From: an uncultured Salinisphaerales bacterium
GTDB taxonomy: Bacteria; Pseudomonadota; Gammaproteobacteria; Nevskiales; CAJXLF01
DNA length: 64,000 nucleotides
Assembly: GCA_913055805.1 (NCBI GenBank)
Contig: CAJXLF010000003.1
Coordinates: 62,001 to 126,000, forward strand
Reading direction: 5' to 3'
Shown: piece by piece, positions 23,900 through 31,875 of the stretch
Layout of the letters: each line of letters starts with the position of its first letter
Numbering within the stretch: the first letter of the stretch is position 1
Notes under the pieces: generated by a model
Seen by the model: the letters and a program-made list of their open reading frames with translations, nothing else
Told to the model about the DNA's origin: nothing
The model's database searches: none
Made by a program: the position numbers and the translations under genes

Positions 23900-25213
23900 T
23901 CACTGTAATCCAATAATACGCAGAATCTTGTCGCCCCCCTGAAGGCAGAAGTTGGGGTTCCAGGCTAGCGCCCCGCGTGCGTCGCAGTTGGTGGTGGTCA
24001 CATAGAGGTAGCCGTCCGGACCTTCTGCCACGGTACGAAGTCGCCCGAATCGCTGCTTCAGAAGGACCTCGCGTGCCTCGACGATGTATGGATTATCAGG
24101 ATCCAACTGGATGCGGTGCAGGTGCTGGCCCTCGTCCGGTTGCATGGGCAGGCCCTGGGTGGCCGCAAAGAAGCTGCCGGTCCATTCCGGAATCGCATTA
24201 CCCCGATACAACGTGGCGCCGCCGGGCGGGAGCGAGCGCTCCCAGACAATTACCGGCTCGGTGACGCCCTGCGCCTTGTCGCATCCGGTGGTGTCCGGCC
24301 AACCGGAGTTCTCACCTGCGCGAAACACGTTGAACTCGTCCAGGCCCTTGGTAAAAGGGCCGCCATCATCGTTGAAGGTCGGGCCGTGTTCCATCATCAG
24401 CAGATGGTGGGGATCGAACCAGTCGAAGCCCTGCGTGTTGCGGATGCCGGACAGGTACACATAGCTGCCAGGGGTGGGGTTGTCGTCCGGAATGGAGCCA
24501 TCCGGATTCATGCGCAGCAGCTTGCCGGCCACCGAATCGGGCTGCTGTGCCTGCCGGGCCTCGTAGGCGCCCACGCCCAGGTAGAGCTTGCCGTCGGGGC
24601 CGATGCGCATGCGTCCGCCAGCGTGATGGATGCCCCCGGGGATGTCGTCGATAAGAATTCGGTCAAGCTCGGCGCTGCTGTAGTCCTCGGCCATCGTGAA
24701 AAGGCCAAGACGGTTGTACAACGAGTTGTCTGCCGCCCGGGCCGTCCAGTACATGTAGAGTTGCCGGTTCTCCGCGAAGTCAGGGTGCAGCAGCACTCCG
24801 AGCAGACCACCCTCGCTGCCCAGACCGCCAAGCTCCTCGAACCACGAAATCTCGGCGATATCGACCTGCGCCACCGCACCCGACTGCAGTTGTCCGCTGC
24901 GGACGATGCGCAGCAGCCCCTTGTCCCGTTCGGTGAAGATCATGTCGCCATTAGGCAACCAGTCCAGACCCCAGGGAATCTCGAGCCCTTCGACCGCAAC
25001 CTCGACTTCCAACTCCGGACCGAGGGGCGCATCATCGCCCGCTGACTGCGGCACAAACTCGCAAGCCTGACGACTGTACTGCCGCGGCTGCGCCTGGGCG
25101 GCACTGCTGCCGTCACTGTCGTCGTTGTTGTCGCTGCCGCATCCCGTCAGCACGAATACGCAGAGCAGGATATACCCGGTGGTTTGCAGCAGGCGGTTGG
25201 CTCGACTCAGCAT
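23900..25213 (-). CDS. PQQ-dependent aldose-sugar dehydrogenase-like lipoprotein
   Basis: 437 residues. A lipobox LTGC is followed by a Ser/Asp-rich linker, then the soluble glucose/sorbosone dehydrogenase six-bladed propeller: LEIPWGLDWLPNGDMIFTERD, GGLLGVLLHPDF, IHHAGGRMRIGPDGKLYLGVG (catalytic His region), SGIRNTQGFDWFDP, EHGP and RFGRLRTVAEGPDGYLYVTTTN. It probably oxidises sugars in the periplasm using PQQ. The ATG at 25213 fits an AGGA site and a proper signal. PQQ genes are not in the window. Confidence 0.88.
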   Translation of the reverse strand: MLSRANRLLQTTGYILLCVFVLTGCGSDNNDDSDGSSAAQAQPRQYSRQACEFVPQSAGDDAPLGPELEVEVAVEGLEIPWGLDWLPNGDMIFTERDKGLLRIVRSGQLQSGAVAQVDIAEISWFEELGGLGSEGGLLGVLLHPDFAENRQLYMYWTARAADNSLYNRLGLFTMAEDYSSAELDRILIDDIPGGIHHAGGRMRIGPDGKLYLGVGAYEARQAQQPDSVAGKLLRMNPDGSIPDDNPTPGSYVYLSGIRNTQGFDWFDPHHLLMMEHGPTFNDDGGPFTKGLDEFNVFRAGENSGWPDTTGCDKAQGVTEPVIVWERSLPPGGATLYRGNAIPEWTGSFFAATQGLPMQPDEGQHLHRIQLDPDNPYIVEAREVLLKQRFGRLRTVAEGPDGYLYVTTTNCDARGALAWNPNFCLQGGDKILRIIGLQ

Positions 25214-25333
25214 GACTGGATCCTGGAACGATGCGAGCCAAAAAGGTAACATATGTTCTATCTTAAGCACAGGACGCGCTATAAAAAGGCCCATGACGCG
25301 CAGGCCTGGGCGACCGGTACCATATTTAAGGAA

Positions 25334-26365
25334 TCAGCCAGCTGACCCACGCGAAAACACCGTGAGTGGATGATCGGCAATGATGCGCACGTCGACGGTG
25401 GCGTCGACCGCCAGTTCCTGCTCGTGATTGACCCGCACTTTCACTTCCGGGCCGTTGAACAGATACACACCGTAGAGACGGGTCTCGCCTTCGTAACGGC
25501 ACCAGGCGATATGGCCATTGCCCGGCGAGGCCGGCGTCAGTGACATATCGTTGGGCCGCAGCAGCACATCGACCTCGGGACCGCCGCCGTTGTGAATGCT
25601 GGCCTGGTTGCGCCCCAGCACCGTTGTGACCTCGCCTCCGGACAACTGGCCGGGAATGAACTCGGCATCACCCAGGAAACTGGCCACGAAACGGTTGGCG
25701 GGATCACGGAAACAGGCCTCGGGCTTGTCCAGTTGTTCCAGCCGGCCGGCGCGCATGACACCGATGCGATCACCGATGGACATGGCCTCTTCCTGATCAT
25801 GCGTGACCCAGATGGCCGGCACGCCGGCGGTCTTCAGCACATCGCGGATTTCCCAGCGCAGGGTCGACTTGAGCGCCGCGTCCAGGTTCGACAGCGGCTC
25901 GTCCAGCAGCATCAGTGCCGGCTCATGGGCCAGTGACCGGGCCAGGGCCACCCGCTGCTTCTGGCCGCCGGACAGTGTCTGCGGTTTGGCATGCCGGAAG
26001 GGCGCCAGACCCAGCATGTCGATCCAGCGGTCAGCGGCCTGCTTGTTCTTCAGCCGGAAGTTGATGTTCTGTTCGACGTTGAGATGCGGAAACAGGGCGA
26101 AGTCCTGAAAGACCAGCCCGGTGCGGCGTTTTTCCGGCGGCACCATGCGCTGCCGGTCGATCTTCAGATCGCCAATCAGGATCTCGCCGCTGTGCGGCGG
26201 TTCGAGACCGGCCACCGTACGCAGCACCGTCGACTTGCCGCAGCCCGTGGGCCCCACAAGACTCAGAATCTCCCCCTCGCCGAGCACGAAGTCGACCTCG
26301 TGGACGACCACGTTCTGGTCATAGGCGACGGAGAGATTGCGTATTGCCAGCATGCTTTGATTCAT
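25334..26365 (-). CDS. fbpC: Ferric iron ABC transporter, ATP-binding protein
   Basis: 343 residues. Walker A GPTGCGKST is at 38-46, the Q-loop is VFQDFALFPHL, the signature LSGGQKQRVALARSL, and Walker B LMLLDEPLSNLD with the H-loop VTHD. A C-terminal TOBE-type regulatory domain follows. It powers iron uptake through the permease at 26403. The start at 26365 (MNQSMLAIRN) gives the normal N-terminus; an upstream open frame overlaps the permease gene and is cysteine/tryptophan-rich nonsense. It is the last gene of the FbpA-B-C operon. Confidence 0.93.
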   Translation of the reverse strand: MNQSMLAIRNLSVAYDQNVVVHEVDFVLGEGEILSLVGPTGCGKSTVLRTVAGLEPPHSGEILIGDLKIDRQRMVPPEKRRTGLVFQDFALFPHLNVEQNINFRLKNKQAADRWIDMLGLAPFRHAKPQTLSGGQKQRVALARSLAHEPALMLLDEPLSNLDAALKSTLRWEIRDVLKTAGVPAIWVTHDQEEAMSIGDRIGVMRAGRLEQLDKPEACFRDPANRFVASFLGDAEFIPGQLSGGEVTTVLGRNQASIHNGGGPEVDVLLRPNDMSLTPASPGNGHIAWCRYEGETRLYGVYLFNGPEVKVRVNHEQELAVDATVDVRIIADHPLTVFSRGSAG

Positions 26366-26402
26366 CCGGGAGCAGCTCGGGAGATCGAGGGTTTCGCGTA
26401 TT

Positions 26403-27896
26403 TTACAGAGATGCCCGTTCTTCGCCGGACAGCAGCACCACCAGCGCCACCATGGACACCAGCACCAGCAGCAGGCCCGGGATGGCACCGTAGCCCAGAT
26501 AACCGGCTTCGTAGACCCGCCACAGATAGGTGGCGAGCGTATCAAAACCGGTGGGCTGCAGCATCAGCGTGGCAGGCAGTTCGCGCATGGCTTCGAGAAA
26601 AACCAATGCCGCGCCGGCAGCAATACCCGGCAACGCCAGCGGCAGGCTGACGCGCCGGAAAGCTTCCGCCGGCGAAGCCCCCAGGCTGCGCGCGGCCGCC
26701 ACCAGGTTGCGGTCGATGCGCTCGGCGCGGCTGCGGATACTGCCCACCGCCAGCGACAGAAAGCGCAGCACATAACCCAGCACCAGCAGGGCCAGGGTCT
26801 GATACAGCATATCCAGCTGCAGACCGATGTAGACCAGCGCCGTGCCCAGCACAATACCCGGCACACCGAAACCGAAATGGGTGGCGCGCTCCAGCAGCCG
26901 CCCTGCTCTGCCGGCAGTCGTAGCATAGGCCACGGGCAGGGCGACAATCACCGCAGCGATGGCGGCCAGCAGCGAAGCATGTACCGAGTTCCAGGCATAG
27001 GCGGGATCAAAGCCGGCCGCACCTTCACGCAGCAGCCAGACGGTAAACATGCCCAGTGGCAGACCCAGCGCCGCCATCAGGATCGACAACACGATAGCGA
27101 CCAGCAGGATCAGGTGACCCGGCTTCACATACAGGTTCAGGGTACGCCCCGGACGCTCGCGCTCGGCGCTGACCCGTGATTCCAGCCACAGCACCACGGC
27201 CACCAGCGCCAGCAGATAAACCGACAGCAGGGCCGCGCGCTCCAGACCGAAGGCGTTGTATTCCACGTAAATCATGCGCGTGAAGGTATCCAGCCGCATG
27301 ATGGCCGGCGTGCCGAAATCCGAAAGGGTGTACAACGCCACGATGAGGGCACCGGCGGCAATACCGCCGCGGGCTCGCGGCAGCACCACGCGGCGCATGG
27401 CCTGCGGCAGGGACAGGCCCAGCACACGTGCCGCATCGACCATGGAAGGATCCAGATTGCGCAGCGACGCGCGCGTGGTCAGCATCACAAACGGAAAGGT
27501 ATAAAGCGTCATGACCAGCACGGCGCCGGGCAGCCCTTCCAGGCGTGGCGTGGCAATGCCGAGCAGCGTTTCCAGTTCGCCGCCGCCGCCAAAAGCGGCG
27601 AAATAGGCGAAGGCACCGATATAACTGGGCATGGCCAAAGGCGCGGCCAGGGCCGCCAGCCAGAAGCGGCGGCCCGGCAGATCCGCATAGGCCATGACAA
27701 AGGCCAGCGGTACGCCGACCAGGATGCTGGTCAGCACCGTCAGGCCGGTGAGCAGGATGGTATTGAGCAGGATTTCGGCCGTGCGTCCGCTGAATTCCAG
27801 CTCGGCGCTGAAGCCGAGCCAGACCAGCACTGCCAGCGGCGCCAGCGCCGCCAGCGCGATCGGCACACTCAACCAGAAAGAGGTGTTGTGCCTCAC
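26403..27896 (-). CDS. fbpB: Ferric iron ABC transporter, permease
   Basis: 497 residues with two fused sets of membrane helices, as in FbpB/SfuB proteins. Each half carries an EAA-type loop: VDAARVLGLSLPQAMRRVVLPRARGGIAAG and VAAARSLGASPAEAFRRVSLPLALPGIAAG. It forms the inner-membrane channel for Fe3+. It overlaps the binding-protein gene by 4 nt (ATGA), and the ATPase follows 37 nt downstream. Confidence 0.94.
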   Translation of the reverse strand: MRHNTSFWLSVPIALAALAPLAVLVWLGFSAELEFSGRTAEILLNTILLTGLTVLTSILVGVPLAFVMAYADLPGRRFWLAALAAPLAMPSYIGAFAYFAAFGGGGELETLLGIATPRLEGLPGAVLVMTLYTFPFVMLTTRASLRNLDPSMVDAARVLGLSLPQAMRRVVLPRARGGIAAGALIVALYTLSDFGTPAIMRLDTFTRMIYVEYNAFGLERAALLSVYLLALVAVVLWLESRVSAERERPGRTLNLYVKPGHLILLVAIVLSILMAALGLPLGMFTVWLLREGAAGFDPAYAWNSVHASLLAAIAAVIVALPVAYATTAGRAGRLLERATHFGFGVPGIVLGTALVYIGLQLDMLYQTLALLVLGYVLRFLSLAVGSIRSRAERIDRNLVAAARSLGASPAEAFRRVSLPLALPGIAAGAALVFLEAMRELPATLMLQPTGFDTLATYLWRVYEAGYLGYGAIPGLLLVLVSMVALVVLLSGEERASL

Positions 27897-28933
27897 AACA
27901 CGCCGGTCTCGCGCATCAGGGCCAACGCCGGTTCGAGTTCCGCCAGGCGGCCCAGGTCCAGGCGCGGCGGATTGATCTCGCTCATGGCCGGCAGGGCTTC
28001 GGGGCCGGCCACATCCTGTACCAGAGGAATTTCAAACGCCTCGCGGGACAGGTAGGACTGCACTTCGCGGGTGAGCAGATAACGGATGAAGTTCAGGGCG
28101 TTCTCGTTTTCGCTGAATACCGCCGCACCCGAGGCATTGACCAGGCAGCCGGCGTCGTTATGCGTGAAGGCCAGCTCGACGGCGGCATCCGGTTTCCCCT
28201 GCTTGAGACGCAGGGTGTAGTAGTGATTGGACAACCCCACGTCGACTTCGCCGCGGGCAGTCGCCAGCACCACGCCCAGTTCACCGGCATAACCGCGGGC
28301 CCGGCCCTTGATCGCTTTCAGCCACTCGCGGGTAGCCGCCTCGCCTTCCAGCAGATGCATGGCAGCGACGAAGGACTGGAACGCGCCGTAGGCCGGTGCC
28401 CAGCCGATTTTCAGATCACTGTCGGCGAGGTCCATGATGCTTTTCGGCAACTGCTGAGCCGTCACCTTCTGCGGATTGTAGGCCAGGGTGCGTACCCGCC
28501 CGGAGATGGCTGCCCAGCGCGGGTAACGGAACGTCGGATTGATCTGCTGGCGCAGCGATTCGGGCAGTTCTCTTGAAATGCCCCGCGCCGCCACGACCGC
28601 CAGGGCGCCCGCATCCACTGACCAGAAAACATCGGCCCGCACGCCGCCGGCCTTGTGCTCGGCGATCAGGGTGTTGGCCAGCGCACTGGACGGCGCGCGC
28701 CGGATACGCAGGTCGAGATCAGAATTACGATCACGAATGGCGTCGATGACGTCTTCGTAGAGTCCGCCTTCGCCATGGCCCAGGTAGATGCGCAGCTTCC
28801 CTTTCAGTTCGGGCAGCTCATCTACCGATAGTGCCGGGGAGAAACCCCCAACGGGCGTCGGCGCAGCCCGCAGCGCCATGGGACCCAACAGGCCGATGCC
28901 CGCAGCAGCCTTCAGTAGCGTTCTTCGCTGCAT
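27893..28933 (-). CDS. fbpA: Ferric iron ABC transporter, periplasmic binding protein
   Basis: 346 residues with a twin-arginine-like signal (MQRRTLLKAAAGIGLLG) and class-II binding-protein architecture: LRIYLGHGEGGLYEDVIDAI, GVRADVFWSVDAGALAVV, and VDVGLSNHYYTLRLKQG, where the adjacent tyrosines correspond to the iron-binding pair of FbpA. It captures Fe3+ in the periplasm for the permease. It starts 2 nt after the preceding gene and overlaps the permease by 4 nt. Confidence 0.92.
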   Translation of the reverse strand: MQRRTLLKAAAGIGLLGPMALRAAPTPVGGFSPALSVDELPELKGKLRIYLGHGEGGLYEDVIDAIRDRNSDLDLRIRRAPSSALANTLIAEHKAGGVRADVFWSVDAGALAVVAARGISRELPESLRQQINPTFRYPRWAAISGRVRTLAYNPQKVTAQQLPKSIMDLADSDLKIGWAPAYGAFQSFVAAMHLLEGEAATREWLKAIKGRARGYAGELGVVLATARGEVDVGLSNHYYTLRLKQGKPDAAVELAFTHNDAGCLVNASGAAVFSENENALNFIRYLLTREVQSYLSREAFEIPLVQDVAGPEALPAMSEINPPRLDLGRLAELEPALALMRETGVL

Positions 28934-28935
28934 GT

Positions 28936-29769
28936 CTAGAATACGCTGGACTTCTTCTCGTCAACCCCGGCCAGCAGTTCTGCAGCCTTGTCCAGCCGTG
29001 CTTTCATCTGTTCGACCATCGCGACGACTTCCTGCTGCGGCTTGCCGGAATTGATCAACACCGGCAGGTCGACGTTGAACTCCTTCTCGAGCGTGGACAC
29101 CAGCTCTGCGTCCTGGGCGATCAGGTCGCCTTCAAGACCTTCGAAGCGATGCAGGTAGGCATCACCGATCAGGCTCTTGGCAGCCTCGGCATCGCCGCCG
29201 GCGTATTTCTCGACGGCCGAATCCAGCGCCGCCTTGATGGCTTTAATCTCGTCCTGGCTATCGGGCCTTTCCGACTGCCCTGCTGCCGGCTGCATAGCCG
29301 CCCGATTCTGCGTGGCTTCCACACCTTGCACACGTTGCGCAGCCGCCAGGCGGATGCCGCCCATGCCTTCATGCAGCGCGTCTCTGACGCCGCGCACACT
29401 CATCACGAATTCGCGGACAGAGGCCTTTTCCTTGGCCGCCTGCTGCATCACGCTGATGGCGGCCCAGATCGGCGGATAGAGCGGGATGGATACGGTCTCG
29501 ACAGCTTCATGATATTTCTTCACTTCCCATTCTTCGATGAAAGCATCAATGGCGGGCTGCACATCCTTTTCGGCGGCATACTGGCCGGCAATTTCATCCA
29601 GAAGCGTGGAAAGCCTTTCAACATCCGCGACATAAGCATCCAGATGTTTTTCGAAGGTTTGCACATGTTCGCCGGGGCCTTCATGAGAGTGCGCTAAGGC
29701 GCTCTGCGTCCAGGCGAAAGCGAAAACAAGGGCTGCGGACCAGAGCGCCGGCTTGAGGAATTGCTGCAT
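28936..29769 (-). CDS. Periplasmic protein resembling the FTR1 periplasmic region
   Basis: 277 residues: signal peptide ending SALAHS, then an all-helical protein. The middle part has WEVKKYHEAVETVSIPLYPPIWAAI, and the later part has AVEKYAGGDAEAAKSLIGDAYLHRFEGLEGDL, a pattern I associate with the periplasmic section of long bacterial FTR1 iron permeases. There is no membrane permease domain. It heads the FbpABC operon with a Fur-box-like palindrome 28 nt upstream, so it probably binds or hands over iron. The ribosome site is weak. The FTR1 likeness is from memory and needs a profile search. Confidence 0.7.
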   Translation of the reverse strand: MQQFLKPALWSAALVFAFAWTQSALAHSHEGPGEHVQTFEKHLDAYVADVERLSTLLDEIAGQYAAEKDVQPAIDAFIEEWEVKKYHEAVETVSIPLYPPIWAAISVMQQAAKEKASVREFVMSVRGVRDALHEGMGGIRLAAAQRVQGVEATQNRAAMQPAAGQSERPDSQDEIKAIKAALDSAVEKYAGGDAEAAKSLIGDAYLHRFEGLEGDLIAQDAELVSTLEKEFNVDLPVLINSGKPQQEVVAMVEQMKARLDKAAELLAGVDEKKSSVF

Positions 29770-29796
29770 TACGGAAGATCCATGGATTTGCAAGAG

Positions 29797-29825
29797 CCCT
29801 AAATGATAACAGTTCTCATTTAGGG
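29797..29825. promoter_or_regulatory. Fur-box-like inverted repeat before the fbp operon
   Basis: CCCTAAATGA (29797-29806) and TCATTTAGGG (29816-29825) are perfect 10-bp arms around TAACAGTTC. The centre AATGATAAC-AGTTCTCATT resembles the Fur consensus. It is 28 nt from the probable start at 29769. Confidence 0.65.
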
Positions 29826-29855
29826 TAACAATGAACAAGTGATCATATGGTCGCC

Positions 29856-30047
29856 TCAGGATATCTGTCTCGCGCGTCCGGCGATCATCCATCGCCAGCC
29901 ACCCAGAACCAACGGCAGCATTGCAAGAACGAAAAAAAGAAGATCAGGCAATCCTTCCATCACCAACATGCCGACAATGCCGACAATGCCGACAATCACC
30001 ACTAGCGCCATCAACATCAGTGCCTGCAACCGCCTGCCCGGATTCAT
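29856..30047 (-). CDS. Small two-helix membrane protein of an iron operon
   Basis: 63 residues: a first helix LMLMALVVIVGIVGIVGMLVM, a second LLFFVLAMLPLVLGGWRW and a basic tail. Translation is supported by CGGAGG 8 nt before the ATG and by an ATGA overlap with the PepSY gene. The VGIVGIVGM stretch is encoded by a 9-bp tandem repeat (29968-29994). Small hydrophobic proteins next to PepSY proteins are common in TonB-receptor operons; the function is unknown. Confidence 0.75.
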   Translation of the reverse strand: MNPGRRLQALMLMALVVIVGIVGIVGMLVMEGLPDLLFFVLAMLPLVLGGWRWMIAGRARQIS

Positions 30048-31195
30048 GCAGCGACCTCCGTTGCGACTTCTTCAGGCCGTCGCCGTCGTCGCCGGTTCCA
30101 CCACAGCCAGGCACCGTTGGCAGTAATGAACAGTGTCAACCAGGTACACAGGGTCCAGAGTATTTTCAGGGGCAAGCCACCATAATCGCCGAAATGCAGC
30201 GGCTGTGACAACGTGATCGCCTTCAGATACAGAGGCAGATCCAGAGCCACTGGCACTTCGCCGGTGGCCGCGTCGACAAAGGCCACGCTGAACATACGCT
30301 CCTCCAGGCCTTCGCTGCCCACCAGCAATACTGTGTAATGCCGCGGCGAGGAAAACTCCGTCGCCGGGAACACCACCGAACTTACCTGCCATCCCGGTTT
30401 AGCAGTGGCAGTGGCCACCTCGAAAACCTTGTCCAGGTTCACGGGAGGTTCGAGAGCATCCACCGGCATCATGGCGTCAGCCTCGGCACGGAAGTCGCTC
30501 AGGCCTGTTATCTGCCAAACACCTATGGCCAGATTGTTAAAGCCAAGCAGCAGGCCGGTAACAGTTACCACCAACGCCCAACCCAGCACCATGGCGCCAA
30601 TAAAATTATGCAAATCCAGTTGCAACAGACGTGCTCCCTTGCCCTTGCGCAAAACACCGAAGGCCACGCGCTTCACGTAGGGCGCATACACCACCATGCC
30701 GGATAAAAGGGAAACCAACACGAGCAGGGCTATCAGGGCCCCGACAAGTTCACCCCAGGGTCCCAGGAACCACTCGGCATGCAACTCCAGTAAAAAACCT
30801 GTCAGGGTTATTCCCTGCTCTGGATCACCAATCAGCTCACCCGTGGCGATATCCGTAAAGCGCAACTCGGCCGCCTGAAAGCCAGGCTCAAGCTTCGGTG
30901 CGGTCACCACCAACAGCACTCCGGGATGATGATCCGGATCAATCCCTACGCTCATGATCCGCTCGTCCGGATAGGCGGCCTTCACGGCAGCCACTGACTC
31001 AGACAATGGCAGACTGGCATCAAACCCTCGGCTCTTGGCCTCGGGTACGACGCCCAACAGATAATCCACCTCTTCGTGGAAAATAAGCACCGTACCGGTC
31101 AGACACAGAATAAGAAACGGCAGCGTGGCGATGAGACTGGTCCAGCGATGCAGCCACAGGTTGATGCGAAACCAGCGCGAACCCGCACCGCTCAC
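30044..31195 (-). CDS. PepSY-domain membrane protein (PiuB-like)
   Basis: 383 residues from a GTG at 31195 that overlaps the stop of the DUF998 gene and has GGAGGTGG upstream; an open frame reaching 31393 lies inside the neighbour. It has four main transmembrane segments (INLWLHRWTSLIATLPFLILCLTG, LVGALIALLVLVSLLSGMVVY, GAMVLGWALVVTVTGLLLGF, ILWTLCTWLTLFITANGAWLWW) with conserved histidines and periplasmic PepSY domains. Such proteins are thought to reduce or release iron from siderophores at the inner membrane. The operon is TonB receptor - DUF998 - PepSY - small protein. Confidence 0.87.
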   Translation of the reverse strand: MSGAGSRWFRINLWLHRWTSLIATLPFLILCLTGTVLIFHEEVDYLLGVVPEAKSRGFDASLPLSESVAAVKAAYPDERIMSVGIDPDHHPGVLLVVTAPKLEPGFQAAELRFTDIATGELIGDPEQGITLTGFLLELHAEWFLGPWGELVGALIALLVLVSLLSGMVVYAPYVKRVAFGVLRKGKGARLLQLDLHNFIGAMVLGWALVVTVTGLLLGFNNLAIGVWQITGLSDFRAEADAMMPVDALEPPVNLDKVFEVATATAKPGWQVSSVVFPATEFSSPRHYTVLLVGSEGLEERMFSVAFVDAATGEVPVALDLPLYLKAITLSQPLHFGDYGGLPLKILWTLCTWLTLFITANGAWLWWNRRRRRRPEEVATEVAA

Positions 31196-31875
31196 TGCAC
31201 CACCTCCAGACGGCGTTTCATTACCCAGGCCAACCCGCTGAGATAGCCCCAGATCAGCGGTAGTAATACCCACATCGGCAGGAAATTGAACTGTGCCGAT
31301 GCGCGCTCCGGTCCGGCATGTGCGAGTTCCCAACGCATAGCATAGATGTCGATCATGATAATGGCGGCAGCAGTAAGAACGGACAGGGCGCACCAGAATA
31401 ATGATTTGCGGGCGAAATGCCAGGCCAGGATGAAACAGGCAATGGCCAGCGCGTTGAATCCCGTGAAACCGGCCAGACTGTGCACGATGGCGTGAAAACT
31501 CGCGTCGTCGGTTAAAGGTGCACCTGGCGGCGTACCGGGATCCGGTGGAAACCCGAACGCCGGATCGGTGGGAAACAGGGCGACGAGAATATGCATCAGC
31601 GCGAAAGCGCCGAGCAACCAGGCCACCCAGCGGCCACCCGGTTGACCACGTAGTGCGCGACCGATGCCCAACGCCAATGCGGTAGTGAGTAGACCCGTGA
31701 TGCAGAAATTCAGCGTCTGCAACCAGCCGTGTTCGCCCAGCGCCAGCATGCTGCTGCCATGGCGCTGCAGCTCAAAACCCTCGCGGGTCATGGCCAATGT
31801 AAGCCCTACCAGCAGGACGAGCGGGCCGGCCAGCATCCCTATAGTGAGCAGGCGTTTCGTCATGCGACCATTCAA
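31192..31875 (-). CDS. DUF998-like membrane protein
   Basis: 227 residues with about six transmembrane segments (LLTIGMLAGPLVLLVGLTLAM, LNFCITGLLTTALALGIG, WVAWLLGAFALMHILVALF, FNALAIACFILAWHF, LFWCALSVLTAAAIIMIDIY, LPMWVLLPLIWGYLSGLAWVM) and the loop FPTDPAFGFPPDPGTPPG typical of DUF998. It overlaps both neighbours by 4 nt, so it is translated with the TonB receptor and PepSY genes. Function is unknown. Confidence 0.82.
   Translation of the reverse strand: MNGRMTKRLLTIGMLAGPLVLLVGLTLAMTREGFELQRHGSSMLALGEHGWLQTLNFCITGLLTTALALGIGRALRGQPGGRWVAWLLGAFALMHILVALFPTDPAFGFPPDPGTPPGAPLTDDASFHAIVHSLAGFTGFNALAIACFILAWHFARKSLFWCALSVLTAAAIIMIDIYAMRWELAHAGPERASAQFNFLPMWVLLPLIWGYLSGLAWVMKRRLEVVQ

Noticed and set aside
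26366-26545. N-terminal extension of the ATPase gene.
   Set aside because: The extra residues (many Cys and Trp) lie inside the permease gene in another frame, and the family starts at about 26365.
29968-29994. Short direct repeats that might suggest a CRISPR array.
   Set aside because: Three 9-base units without spacers, inside a coding sequence. No array was seen anywhere in the window.
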